Assembly: GCA_903874965.1 (NCBI GenBank)
Contig: CAIQUD010000004.1
Location: 1-64,000 of the forward strand
Direction: 5' to 3'
Length of the DNA stretch: 64,000 bases
Origin: an uncultured Actinomycetes bacterium
GTDB taxonomy: Bacteria; Actinomycetota; Acidimicrobiia; Acidimicrobiales; RAAP-2
The notes under the pieces are model-generated. The model was not told where the DNA came from. It did not search any database and saw only the letters and a program-made list of their open reading frames with translations. This document shows, in pieces, positions 26,368 to 34,569 of the stretch; the first letter of the stretch is position 1, and each line of letters starts with the position of its first letter. A program made the translations under genes and the position numbers.

Positions 26368-27098
26368 GCTCCAACCTCAACCGAAGTGCCTTCGGCGCGA
26401 CGAGCTGCAATTGCTTCTTGCAGCTCCGACCCTCCCGCCGATGCACGAAGCCGTTCTAGGGCCGTTCGACGGCCCACCATCCAGCAGAACAAGAGCGTGA
26501 ACGCAACGAAGCTGAGCAGCATGGTCCAGGCCATTGAGCCATGCACTCCTTGTGCACTCAGTCCAGGTGTCAACACTGAGGGTCCCTGATGAAGGGTGTT
26601 CCACCACAGCACGGAGAAGTGAACGATTGGTACATCAATGAAGGAAACCAGCGCGACAATCGCTGACCTTCGAGCGATGTTCTGTTTCGTTCCGCCCGTC
26701 CGGCGAAACGCGAGGTAGCCAAGAAACAAAACGAACATCAGCGCCGTGGCGGTGAGGCGCGCATCCCAGACCCAATAGGTTCCCCATACCGGCTCGGCCC
26801 ACATTGATCCCGTGACAAGGACCAGTCCAGTAAACAAGACGCCCGCTTCAACGGAGGCAAGCGCTAAGTGGTCAAACGCCTCACGTCGAGTCCGCGGCCA
26901 AAGGTAAAGCACCGAACTCAGCGCTGCGACACCGAAGGCCAAGTAGGCAACCCATGCCATTGGCGGATGCAGGTAGAGAAAACGGGAGTACTCCTTTTGG
27001 GTGACATCTTGCGGCGTCACGAGAATCCCAAGGATGGCGGTGGCGATAAGAGTCACGGCGGCGGCCCAGCCGGTGATGGTCAAGCGATGACGCTTCAT
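26364..27098 (-). CDS. ccmC: Heme exporter/holo-CcmE synthase subunit CcmC
   Basis: A 244-residue six-helix membrane protein. I start at the ATG at 27098 (MKRHRLTITG), which overlaps the ccmB stop as ATGA; the track's ORF extends further into ccmB. The WWD motif appears as WGTYWVWDARLTATALM, flanked by FLYLHPPMAWVAYLAF and IVHFSVLWWNTLHQG, whose histidines are heme ligands. CcmC transfers heme to CcmE. Confidence 0.94.
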   Translation of the reverse strand: MKRHRLTITGWAAAVTLIATAILGILVTPQDVTQKEYSRFLYLHPPMAWVAYLAFGVAALSSVLYLWPRTRREAFDHLALASVEAGVLFTGLVLVTGSMWAEPVWGTYWVWDARLTATALMFVLFLGYLAFRRTGGTKQNIARRSAIVALVSFIDVPIVHFSVLWWNTLHQGPSVLTPGLSAQGVHGSMAWTMLLSFVAFTLLFCWMVGRRTALERLRASAGGSELQEAIAARRAEGTSVEVGA

Positions 27099-27763
27099 GA
27101 ATGCTCCTGGACTTGCCCGTAGAAGAGAATGCCGGCTGCGGTGTAGATCACGGCGAAGGTTCCGAGAATACTGAGCCAACCAGCAAGCCCTTGACCCTCA
27201 GCGACACCCGACGCCTGCCAGAGTCGGACCACTGCGATGAGCACTGGAACGAGCACGGGCAGAACCAGCATAGGAAGCAACGTCTCTCTTGCCCGCGTCG
27301 CTCCAACGAGGGCGCCGTAGAGGGTTCCGGCGGCAGAGAGTCCAATCGTGGCCAGCAGGGACGCAACGACTACGAGCCACCATCGTGCGCAGTGAAAGTC
27401 AAGCAACAGCCTTGCTCCAACCCCAAGAAGTCCTTCTACAGCCAGGAGTTGCACGGCTACGGCGCCAGCCTTGCCAAGAAAGACTCCCGCAGGATCGACC
27501 CCAGCGAGGCGCTGCGACTCAGCAATGCCGGCCCCGGCTTCAATGCTTTGACTTCGGCCAACGATAAGGAACGTGGCGAAGACCACGCCAACCCAGGTCA
27601 CGCCCGCAGCCCCCGAAGCCAGTACCCGGTGAGACGGACCGAGGGCAAAGGCGAAGAGCAGGAGTGCAATGGCTGCGAAAGGAAGGACTTGCCAAAGCCC
27701 AACACGAGAAGCGGCTTCAATTCGGAGGTCCTTCACGAACACGGCCCAAGCATCACGAAACAT
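27095..27763 (-). CDS. ccmB: Heme ABC exporter permease CcmB
   Basis: A 222-residue polytopic membrane protein. The ATG at 27763 (MFRDAWAVFVKDLRIE) has GGGAGG seven bases upstream; the track's longer start is rejected. The N-terminal KDLRIEAASR block and RSQSIEAGAGIAESQRLAGVDPAG are typical of CcmB. It overlaps ccmA by 11 bp and ccmC by 4 bp, and forms the CcmAB transporter that releases holo-CcmE. Confidence 0.9.
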   Translation of the reverse strand: MFRDAWAVFVKDLRIEAASRVGLWQVLPFAAIALLLFAFALGPSHRVLASGAAGVTWVGVVFATFLIVGRSQSIEAGAGIAESQRLAGVDPAGVFLGKAGAVAVQLLAVEGLLGVGARLLLDFHCARWWLVVVASLLATIGLSAAGTLYGALVGATRARETLLPMLVLPVLVPVLIAVVRLWQASGVAEGQGLAGWLSILGTFAVIYTAAGILFYGQVQEHS

Positions 27764-28424
27764 GATGGATACCTCCCCCACCACTTCGTGCGCCACTCGT
27801 CGCTCCACCAACGAGTTCTACGACCAAATCCGCTGCGGCACTGGCCTCATTCGGGTCATGACTGGTGAGCACCACTGTCGATCCCCGCCAAATTGCCTCG
27901 GCAATGAGTGCATCAACGAGGGCTCGACCACCAGCATCCAAGCTGGCGTGAGGTTCGTCCATGAGCCAGAGCGCTGGCGACCTGAGGATGAGGGATGCAA
28001 GTGCCGCACGGCGACGTTGACCGGCTGAAAGCTGCTGGAGCGGTGTTGTTGCCATACGACCGGTCAAACCAACGCGGTCAAGGGCCGAGGCAACTCCCGA
28101 GCGGTTGAGACGTCCAATGGTTGCCAGGTACTTCAAGTTCGCCTGAGGGCTCAATTCTTCATAGAGCCCTGTGCCATGCCCGAGGAGGCACACGTTGCCG
28201 ACCAGTCCGGAGGCTTTTGTTGACAGATCAAATCCGAGTACTTGCCCAGAACCTTCAACAATGGTGGTGAGGCCCGCAAGGGTCCTCAACAAGCTGGTCT
28301 TGCCTGCACCATTGCCACCGAGAACGGCAACAAGGCTGCCTTGCGGCGCTTCAAGCGAGGCGCCAGCCAAGACCGGGAAGGTGCCATCGAGGGCAACCAC
28401 GTTGTGCAGCGCCAAGGCCTCCAT
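27753..28424 (-). CDS. ccmA: Heme ABC exporter ATP-binding protein CcmA
   Basis: A 223-residue ABC ATPase. Walker A is GGNGAGKTS, the signature is QLSAGQRRRAALASL, Walker B is LWLMDEP and the H-loop is VVLTSHDP. I take the ATG at 28424 (MEALALHNVV); the track's start overlaps ccdA by 34 bp and lacks support. ATP hydrolysis by CcmAB releases heme-loaded CcmE from CcmC. Confidence 0.92.
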   Translation of the reverse strand: MEALALHNVVALDGTFPVLAGASLEAPQGSLVAVLGGNGAGKTSLLRTLAGLTTIVEGSGQVLGFDLSTKASGLVGNVCLLGHGTGLYEELSPQANLKYLATIGRLNRSGVASALDRVGLTGRMATTPLQQLSAGQRRRAALASLILRSPALWLMDEPHASLDAGGRALVDALIAEAIWRGSTVVLTSHDPNEASAAADLVVELVGGATSGARSGGGGIHHVS

Positions 28425-28462
28425 CTCGGCCCATCGTACCGCCAGCACCCCTCTGCTCCATT

Positions 28463-29272
28463 TCAGCTCGTAGTGAGCCCACTCAGATGGAGCCAATTGA
28501 GGAGATGAGAAAACTGGGTAGATAACCAGCTCACGTTGTCCGTCAGCAACAAGATCCCGAAGATGATCAGAATGATGGAGCCGACGAGTTGCAAGATCGA
28601 CAACAATTTCCCAAATCGCTGGGTAAAGGTCGTCAGGTAGTCAATGGCGAGGCCTGCAGCCAAGAAGGGAACGGCAAGGCCCAACGAATACGCCAACAAG
28701 AGTCCAACTCCCCCAAGCAAGGTGGTTGACTGCGCCGCCAAGGCAAGGACGGCACCAAGGACGGGACCAATACACGGTGTCCAAGCGAACGCGAACGCCA
28801 TCCCGAGAATGACGCCGGCCCAAGGACCAAAGCGCTTGGTTCCTGCCGAGAGCCTTCGCTCTTGGGTGAGGGCGATGGCCCAAGAAGCAGGCCTTGCACC
28901 AAGGCGGCTCCAAACCGACGCTGGAAGCGACACGAGGAGGAGCAGGAGGCCAAAGATGAGGACAATCCCTCCCGAGAGGTGCGCAAAGAATGTCTTGTGT
29001 TGATTGAGGCGTTGACCGACCGACGAAGCAACAGCGCCAAGCGCGATGAATACCAAGGTGAATCCGCCAACAAATGCCCCCATCGAGGCGAGCGTTCGAC
29101 CTCTGGCACCTGGTTCACCCACTGTCGCAACAGACATGCCCGTCACCATTGAGCAATACCCAGGGACAAGCGGCAAGACGCAAGGGCTAAGGAATGATGC
29201 AATCCCCGCACCGAAGGCAATGAGGAACCCAGACGGACTGGCAGTCACGCTGGCGACGAGTTCGCCGCCCAT
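28463..29272 (-). CDS. ccdA: Thiol-disulfide transporter CcdA
   Basis: A 269-residue membrane protein of the CcdA/DsbD family. The two redox cysteines occur as SPCVLPLVPG and WTPCIGPVLG. It passes electrons from cytoplasmic thioredoxin to CcmG. It begins five bases after the gmd stop and is followed by ccmA after about 38 bp, so it looks cotranscribed with both. Confidence 0.93.
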   Translation of the reverse strand: MGGELVASVTASPSGFLIAFGAGIASFLSPCVLPLVPGYCSMVTGMSVATVGEPGARGRTLASMGAFVGGFTLVFIALGAVASSVGQRLNQHKTFFAHLSGGIVLIFGLLLLLVSLPASVWSRLGARPASWAIALTQERRLSAGTKRFGPWAGVILGMAFAFAWTPCIGPVLGAVLALAAQSTTLLGGVGLLLAYSLGLAVPFLAAGLAIDYLTTFTQRFGKLLSILQLVGSIILIIFGILLLTDNVSWLSTQFSHLLNWLHLSGLTTS

Positions 29273-29277
29273 CGTCG

Positions 29278-30249
29278 TTAGGCCATCTGGCGAGTAACGG
29301 CAGCGAGGTCCGACTCCACCATCATCTCTACGAGCTCACGGAAGCCAACCTTGCGCTCCCAGCCGAGCTTTTGCTCCGCCTTGCTCGCATCTCCGACCAA
29401 GAGGTCGACTTCGGCGGGTCGCAAGAACCGCTCATCAAGGACGACGTGATCCTCCATCTGGAGGCCGACTGCCGTAAAGGCGACTTCGCACAACTCTCGA
29501 ACTGTGTGGGTCTCACCAGTTGCGATGACGTAGTCATCAGGAGCATCTGCTTGGACCATCAGCCACATGGCCTCCACGTAGTCAGCGGCATAGCCCCAGT
29601 CACGCTGTGCATCGAGATTGCCCAGCGAGACCGTGTCTTGCAGTCCCAACTTGATACGAGCCACCGCATTGGTCACCTTTCGGGTAACAAATTCGAGGCC
29701 TCGACGAGGGGATTCGTGGTTGAAGAGGATCCCCGAAGACGCGTGGAGGTCATAGCTCTCGCGATAGTTGATGGTCATCCAGTGGCCATAGACCTTGGCA
29801 ACGCCATACGGGCTTCGCGGATAGAGCGGTGTCGCTTCACTCTGGGGGACCTCAACGACCTTGCCGAACATCTCTGACGAACTGGCTTGATAGAAGCGGA
29901 CGTCACGATTGGTAAATCGAATGGCTTCGAGCATTCGAGTCACGCCAAGAGCGGTCGTCTCACCAGTCAGCACCGGCTGACCAAAGGAAGTTTGCACGAA
30001 ACTCTGAGCGGCGAGGTTGTAGATCTCGTCGGGTTTGTACTCCGAAAGAACGGAAATGAGGGAACCTTCATCAAGGAGGTCTCCAGGAGCGAGGGTCAAC
30101 TTGTCTTGAATATGGGCGATGCGCTCGAAGTTGAGCGTCGAGGATCGTCGAACCATGCCGATGACCTCATAATCCCTCTCAAGGAGAAATTCAGCGAGAT
30201 AGGACCCGTCTTGGCCGGTCACCCCGGTGATGAGTGCTCGTTTCGCCAT
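29278..30249 (-). CDS. gmd: GDP-mannose 4,6-dehydratase
   Basis: A 323-residue extended SDR. The ATG at 30249 ([15 protein letters not shown]) has GAGGAG seven bases upstream. The NAD(P) motif is [13 protein letters not shown], the substrate region is [15 protein letters not shown], and the catalytic YGVAK and QASSSEMFG are intact. It converts GDP-mannose to GDP-4-keto-6-deoxymannose, a precursor of GDP-fucose or GDP-rhamnose for surface glycans. It is the first gene of the run leading into ccdA-ccm, and divergent from a glycosyltransferase. Confidence 0.95.
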   Translation of the reverse strand: MAKRALITGVTGQDGSYLAEFLLERDYEVIGMVRRSSTLNFERIAHIQDKLTLAPGDLLDEGSLISVLSEYKPDEIYNLAAQSFVQTSFGQPVLTGETTALGVTRMLEAIRFTNRDVRFYQASSSEMFGKVVEVPQSEATPLYPRSPYGVAKVYGHWMTINYRESYDLHASSGILFNHESPRRGLEFVTRKVTNAVARIKLGLQDTVSLGNLDAQRDWGYAADYVEAMWLMVQADAPDDYVIATGETHTVRELCEVAFTAVGLQMEDHVVLDERFLRPAEVDLLVGDASKAEQKLGWERKVGFRELVEMMVESDLAAVTRQMA

Positions 30250-30339
30250 GCCATTCGCTCCTCTGTAGTGCGTCCAAATCGGGCAGCGCACTTCCCTTAA
30301 ACCTAGCCGACCTCCCTCTCTCATTGAAGATGAGGGTTC

Positions 30340-30345
30340 TACGAT
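30340..30345 (+). promoter_or_regulatory. Putative -10 box of the glycosyltransferase/TetR operon
   Basis: TACGAT is followed by AGAAGG and the ATG. AGAAGG could act as a close RBS, but the TANNNT-N6-ATG layout matches the leaderless pattern seen elsewhere in the window. Confidence 0.35.
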
Positions 30346-30351
30346 AGAAGG

Positions 30352-31386
30352 ATGCCAACGGTCGCCTTCGTCTCCTTTCGACTTGGTGGTCGGGATGGGG
30401 TAGCGATTGAGACAGCGAAGTGGGGAAATGCCCTGTCAACACTTGGTTATGACGTCCGCACTGTCGCCGGTGACGGACCCGTACATGTGCTCGTCGAAGG
30501 GCTCGGAATTCGAGATGAGCGACCATTAGATCATCAGGCGCTCGATGAGGGTCTCGATGCTGATCTCGTCATTGTCGAAAACCTGCTCTCACTCCCCCTC
30601 AACCCTGACGCGGCCCAAGCTGTTTCGGAACGCTTGGAGGGCCGGGCGGCGATTCTTCATCATCACGATCTCCCTTGGCAGAGACCTCAATTTCTCAATG
30701 CACCTTCACCGCCTGACGATGCCAACTGGGTTCACGTTGCCATCAATCAACGTTCGGTGGCCGAACTTCAAGAACGCGGCATCTCCGCAACGCTCCTCTA
30801 CAACTCCTTCGACCCAACGCCACCGGCAGGAGATCGAGATGGCGTCCGACAAGCGCTTTCCGCACGACCTGGCGAACGGATCGCCCTCCAGCCAACGAGA
30901 GCCCTAGAACGCAAAGGCATCGAGGCCGCGGCGAACGCATGTACCGAGATTGGCGCATCGTTTTGGTTGCTTGGCGATGCGGAGGATGGATTCGACGAGG
31001 AGTTGGAACGGGTCATCGCTGCCGCATCGTGCCCAGTCATCCTTGGTATGCCGCCTGGAGGATTCTCCATCCACGACGCGTATGCGGCATCTGATCTCGT
31101 GGTGATGGGTTCATCCTGGGAGGGATTTGGGAACCCAGTTCTCGAAGCTGCGACCCATCGCCGCCCCCTGTTGCTCAATCGCTACCCAATCGCGAGGGAG
31201 CTCGAGGCACATGGATTCGAATGGTTTGGCTTCGATGAAACAGAAGCATTTGAGCAACGCTTGGCCAATGGCACTGATGACCTCGTAGCCAACAATGCCG
31301 CCGTGGCAGCCGAACACTTCTCCCTTCTTGACCTACCAAGCCGCCTACGCGCGATCATCGACCTCGTTCCCGGAGGGCCCTTATGA
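30352..31386 (+). CDS. GT4-type glycosyltransferase (GT-B fold)
   Basis: A 344-residue glycosyltransferase. The Rossmann N-terminus ([21 protein letters not shown]) and the C-terminal donor domain ([29 protein letters not shown]) are typical of GT4 enzymes, with the second glutamate of the E-x7-E motif visible. Acceptor and donor sugars are unknown; divergence from gmd suggests a GDP-sugar link. It overlaps the TetR gene by 4 bp (ATGA). Confidence 0.85.
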   Translation: MPTVAFVSFRLGGRDGVAIETAKWGNALSTLGYDVRTVAGDGPVHVLVEGLGIRDERPLDHQALDEGLDADLVIVENLLSLPLNPDAAQAVSERLEGRAAILHHHDLPWQRPQFLNAPSPPDDANWVHVAINQRSVAELQERGISATLLYNSFDPTPPAGDRDGVRQALSARPGERIALQPTRALERKGIEAAANACTEIGASFWLLGDAEDGFDEELERVIAAASCPVILGMPPGGFSIHDAYAASDLVVMGSSWEGFGNPVLEAATHRRPLLLNRYPIARELEAHGFEWFGFDETEAFEQRLANGTDDLVANNAAVAAEHFSLLDLPSRLRAIIDLVPGGPL

Positions 31387-32030
31387 CGAATTCACCTCGC
31401 CAACGTCTTTCGGCGAGTAACCGACGTGCCCAATTACTTGAGGTTGCCATGTCGGTCTTCGCCGACGGCGGCTTCGCGTCGACAACGATGGACGAGATCG
31501 CTCATCGGGCTGGCGTCACCAAGCCCGTGCTCTATCAACACTTCCCATCAAAGGCTGCGCTCTATCGGGAACTCTTGGCGACCATTACCGCCGAAGTCTC
31601 TGCGGCGATTCTTGGTGCAGCAAGTGACGCAGACGGGCCTCGTGACCAAGTCGTTAAGGGATTCACTGCATTCTTCTCCTACGTTGCTTCCCACAATCCG
31701 GAATTTCTTCTTCTCTATGACCGCACGGGTTGGCATGACGCTCACGCGAGTGATCCCGTCCATTCAATTGAAGACGAGCTGATTGAGCGAATCGACCCAC
31801 TCATTGACGCTGGACTTCACCCAATGCATCGAAGGGTGCTTGCTGCAGCGGTCGTGTCAATGGCTGAAGGCGTTGGAAGGCGTTGGCTTGTCGGAGGACC
31901 GCCGGTAGCACCCGAGGTCATGCAAGAGCGAAGCGAAGGACTGGCCAACGTCGTTGCGCAACTCGCGTGGAGTGGGCTTCGAGGCATCGAGCCAACCGCA
32001 GCAGACGCTTCACCAGACCTCTCGTCCTAG
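31383..32030 (+). CDS. TetR/AcrR family regulator
   Basis: A 215-residue regulator. The TetR helix-turn-helix spans about residues 15-62 (RRAQLLEVAMSVFADGGF, TTMDEIAHRAGVTKPVLYQHFPSKAALYRELL). The ligand-binding C-domain is less conserved. It is coupled to the glycosyltransferase. Its target and inducer are unknown. Its stop shares CTAG with the convergent phosphatase stop. Confidence 0.92.
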   Translation: MTNSPRQRLSASNRRAQLLEVAMSVFADGGFASTTMDEIAHRAGVTKPVLYQHFPSKAALYRELLATITAEVSAAILGAASDADGPRDQVVKGFTAFFSYVASHNPEFLLLYDRTGWHDAHASDPVHSIEDELIERIDPLIDAGLHPMHRRVLAAAVVSMAEGVGRRWLVGGPPVAPEVMQERSEGLANVVAQLAWSGLRGIEPTAADASPDLSS

Positions 32031-32560
32031 AGGCGAGGTACTAACTGCTGGCAGTAGGCAAAGACCTGCCTGGCACAGGAGTGATACTGATCCTGTTCGC
32101 CACCCGCGGGGTCATCAACTTCCGCACTTCCTGTGAGATCGAGTTCTTGCAGCTGCATTCCACGGACCCGATCGACAAGCGGTTGGTCACCACCTTCAAG
32201 TGCTTCAGCCACATGAATGATGATCGCCGCCTTGGCTGCTGCTTCGGGATGTACTCGCCGAACGTAGCGAACATGGTCCGCCTCCATGCAGAGGATCAGG
32301 TCTGCCCACTCAACGTCACCCTCGGTCAGTTGATGACTTCGATGGCGCCCAAGTGGGAGATCGTCAAGACCTGGAAGCGCGGCAATCGCGGTCTTTGTTC
32401 TGATGCTCATCGGTTGACCTTCCAGCGCGTGCGTTCCGGCCGTCACGAGGTCAATGGAGCGGCCTTCAACGTCGGCCAGAAAGCCGAGCATGAACCCACC
32501 CATGACGGACCGGGCGGCATTGCCGGTGCAGAGCACCACGACCCGTGACGCCCGCGTCAT
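32027..32560 (-). CDS. Low-molecular-weight protein-tyrosine phosphatase-like protein
   Basis: A 177-residue protein from the ATG at 32560 (MTRASRVVVL). The P-loop is VLCTGNAARS (Cx5RS) and the general-acid region is EVDDPAGGEQDQY. LMW-PTPs act on tyrosine-phosphorylated kinases or polysaccharide machinery. The active-site loop has Ala-Ala in place of the usual Ile/Cys residues, so the ArsC side of the family is not excluded. It overlaps the TetR gene by 4 bp at the 3' ends. Confidence 0.82.
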   Translation of the reverse strand: MTRASRVVVLCTGNAARSVMGGFMLGFLADVEGRSIDLVTAGTHALEGQPMSIRTKTAIAALPGLDDLPLGRHRSHQLTEGDVEWADLILCMEADHVRYVRRVHPEAAAKAAIIIHVAEALEGGDQPLVDRVRGMQLQELDLTGSAEVDDPAGGEQDQYHSCARQVFAYCQQLVPRL

Positions 32561-32574
32561 GAAGAGCGCCCATG

Positions 32575-32589
32575 TGCATTCCGAATGCA
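32575..32589 (-). terminator. Small hairpin TGCATT-CCG-AATGCA
   Basis: A 6-bp perfect stem next to the longer 13-bp hairpin at 32593-32623. Together they may form a tandem terminator. Confidence 0.3.
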
Positions 32590-32592
32590 GAA

Positions 32593-32623
32593 CACCCGTT
32601 GTCGCGAAAAGCGACAACGGGTG
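32593..32623 (-). terminator. 13-bp perfect hairpin between DUF5684 gene and phosphatase
   Basis: CACCCGTTGTCGC-GAAAA-GCGACAACGGGTG. It lies about 170 bp past the DUF5684 stop and about 30 bp before the phosphatase start on the minus strand. There is no U-run, so it may be a terminator, a processing site or an mRNA cap for the phosphatase. Confidence 0.5.
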
Positions 32624-32794
32624 CCAGCCCTACCAAGAAGTCGATTGTTCGGCTTGACCTCTGCTTCTCTCGCGTTGGTCAACGTTGCACTCGGCCTCTG
32701 CACCATGGTGCCGAGGCTACTTGGCTCCTTCAGGTCGTTTGCGAACGGAATCGCTCATCCAACGCGATCATCGTTCGCCAAACGAACGAATTGG
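32624..32794. other. Intergenic stretch without recognisable gene
   Basis: About 170 bp between the hairpin and the DUF5684 stop. Short ORFs here overlap in several frames and show no RBS or conserved motif. I see no tRNA-like cloverleaf. Confidence 0.4.
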
Positions 32795-33157
32795 CTACGC
32801 CGCCTTCTCGTACGTCGAACTTCCAAAAGCGAGGATGCCAGCGAAGATGAAGTTGAGGAAAATCAAGCCAATGCCGAAGCCAACGCCCTTGCCAAACTTC
32901 TTCGCCACATCGATCCAGATGATGATTCCGGCGATGATGTTGACGATTGGGATGAGCATGAAGATCAACCACCATCCAGAGTGGCCAGAGATTTTGATCA
33001 GGGTGTACACGTTGTAAATCGGGACAATTGATGCCCATCCGGGCTTCCCCGCCTTCACAAAGAGCATCCACCATTCAATGATGGCAATTACCACAAGGAA
33101 AAGTGGTCCAATGAAATAATTGGGACTCAGACTCGACGATGCAAGCAGGTGGTTCAT
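32795..33157 (-). CDS. DUF5684 small membrane protein
   Basis: A 120-residue protein with three or four transmembrane helices. The segment KAGKPGWASIVPIYNVYTLIKISGH is the DUF5684 hallmark, followed by WWLIFMLIPIVNIIAGIIIWIDVAKKFGKG. It has a good RBS (GAGGAG). The family is often found near signal peptidase genes, but none is adjacent here. Function unknown. Confidence 0.85.
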   Translation of the reverse strand: MNHLLASSSLSPNYFIGPLFLVVIAIIEWWMLFVKAGKPGWASIVPIYNVYTLIKISGHSGWWLIFMLIPIVNIIAGIIIWIDVAKKFGKGVGFGIGLIFLNFIFAGILAFGSSTYEKAA

Positions 33158-33292
33158 AGCGCTCCTCTACCCTTCAGTGGTTGACAGAAGGAGAGCCGAG
33201 TTCACGACGCAAACCCTCAATCAAAGCGGCCGGTCGACCGCCTAAAACCACCGAATCAACTTACCGCTCGACCGTCAAGAAAACTGGGACGA

Positions 33293-34477
33293 TCAAGGCG
33301 TGACGAGAGGAGTCACGGTCGAATTTGGTGAAACTTGGAACCCATTGGAGGCGGTTGCAACAAAGCGAGTTGCCCGACCATGAGTGAGACTGGTGACGGT
33401 GCAACTGAGTGCCGTTGTAACGCAGGACTTCGGAACGCCGCTCGTTGATGTCACGGTGAAGCTGACCGAAGCGGTTGTCGATCTCGTCCAAGCAAGGGTG
33501 ACGGCTCCGCGAGAAACGGAAGTCACGTGGAGTCCCGTCGGGGCGAGATTTCTCAAGACCAACCGGTTGATCGTGATGACGTTGGGGACGCTTTGGATCG
33601 TGCTGTCGGTGGTGCCGAGGAAGGTAACCGAACCGGTTGCATCGACCACCGGATCGTGTATCTCATCAAATCCTGTCGCCAGTTGCGTTCGTCCAGTCCC
33701 GTCTGCATTGAGACGAAGCAATTGCCCAGTTCCTGGAGTACTCGTCGCAACCGTGCCGACGTAGAGCCGGGCCAGCCGATCGATCGATCCAAGATCCGGT
33801 TGCCCAAGAACGCTGGCGATCGGCCGTTGTCCAAGTCCATCGGTCCCAACCCGAGAAATCGTGTCGTAACCATTCGTGAAGAAGAGGGACGTTCCTGACG
33901 GCGCATACGAGACACTCAGGGAACTCGTTCCTCGTTGCAGGCTGATCGTCTTTGGCGCCCCGAGCGTCGTTGGGATGACCTGAATCGCGCCACCAACGGC
34001 AAGCGCCAAATGTGAGCCATCAGGAGCAATACCAATGCCATACGCAAAGGAATTTTGGATGCTCGCCTCTGGAACAGTGAGACCGGCTGGAGTCCCAGAC
34101 GTCCCGATGGCATAAACATTCGGTGTCGTTGTTTGCGAGGCAACGTAGGTCATCGCTTCGGACTTAGAGAGCGCAACTCCATAAAACCTTGGGGTCGAGT
34201 TGCTCGGGTTTCTCAGAACCTTGAGATTGGCTCCGCCTGCACTGAATCGATAGAGGCCGCCACTGCTCGTGGTGAGAAAAATGGTCGTTCCTGTCGATGA
34301 CGTTGCGAGACCTGATGCAAATTGCGCATCAGTGCCAATTCCTGAAGGGGGGAGATAGGTGAAGACCGGTACATAGGCAGAGAGCGGTGGTGGCGTCGCT
34401 CCACCGGAAGTGCCAAATGAAAGTGAAACTCCTGCGGCGGCACCGAGCAGCAACGACACTCTGCTGATCCGACCCAT
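33293..34477 (-). CDS. Secreted beta-propeller-like protein with C-terminal FN3 domain
   Basis: A 394-residue exported protein. I use the ATG at 34477, with GGAGG just upstream; the track starts one codon earlier at GTG. The N-terminus is a signal peptide (VSLLLGAAAGVSLSFGTSGGA). Residues about 40-300 contain propeller-like repeats (GIAPDGSHLALAV, YAPSGTSLFFTN). Residues about 305-394 look like a fibronectin type III domain (APTGLHVTSVSRGAVTLAWTRS). Its role is unknown; a cell-surface or extracellular binding function is inferred. Confidence 0.75.
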   Translation of the reverse strand: MGRISRVSLLLGAAAGVSLSFGTSGGATPPPLSAYVPVFTYLPPSGIGTDAQFASGLATSSTGTTIFLTTSSGGLYRFSAGGANLKVLRNPSNSTPRFYGVALSKSEAMTYVASQTTTPNVYAIGTSGTPAGLTVPEASIQNSFAYGIGIAPDGSHLALAVGGAIQVIPTTLGAPKTISLQRGTSSLSVSYAPSGTSLFFTNGYDTISRVGTDGLGQRPIASVLGQPDLGSIDRLARLYVGTVATSTPGTGQLLRLNADGTGRTQLATGFDEIHDPVVDATGSVTFLGTTDSTIQSVPNVITINRLVLRNLAPTGLHVTSVSRGAVTLAWTRSTTASVSFTVTSTSGVPKSCVTTALSCTVTSLTHGRATRFVATASNGFQVSPNSTVTPLVTP

Positions 34478-34569
34478 CACCCCTCCGTTTGATCGATCAC
34501 GGAACTGCGACCGCTTTGTAGTGGGAAGTTACCCGATGTAGTCAACATTTGGCGACCGGCGGTACTTGC

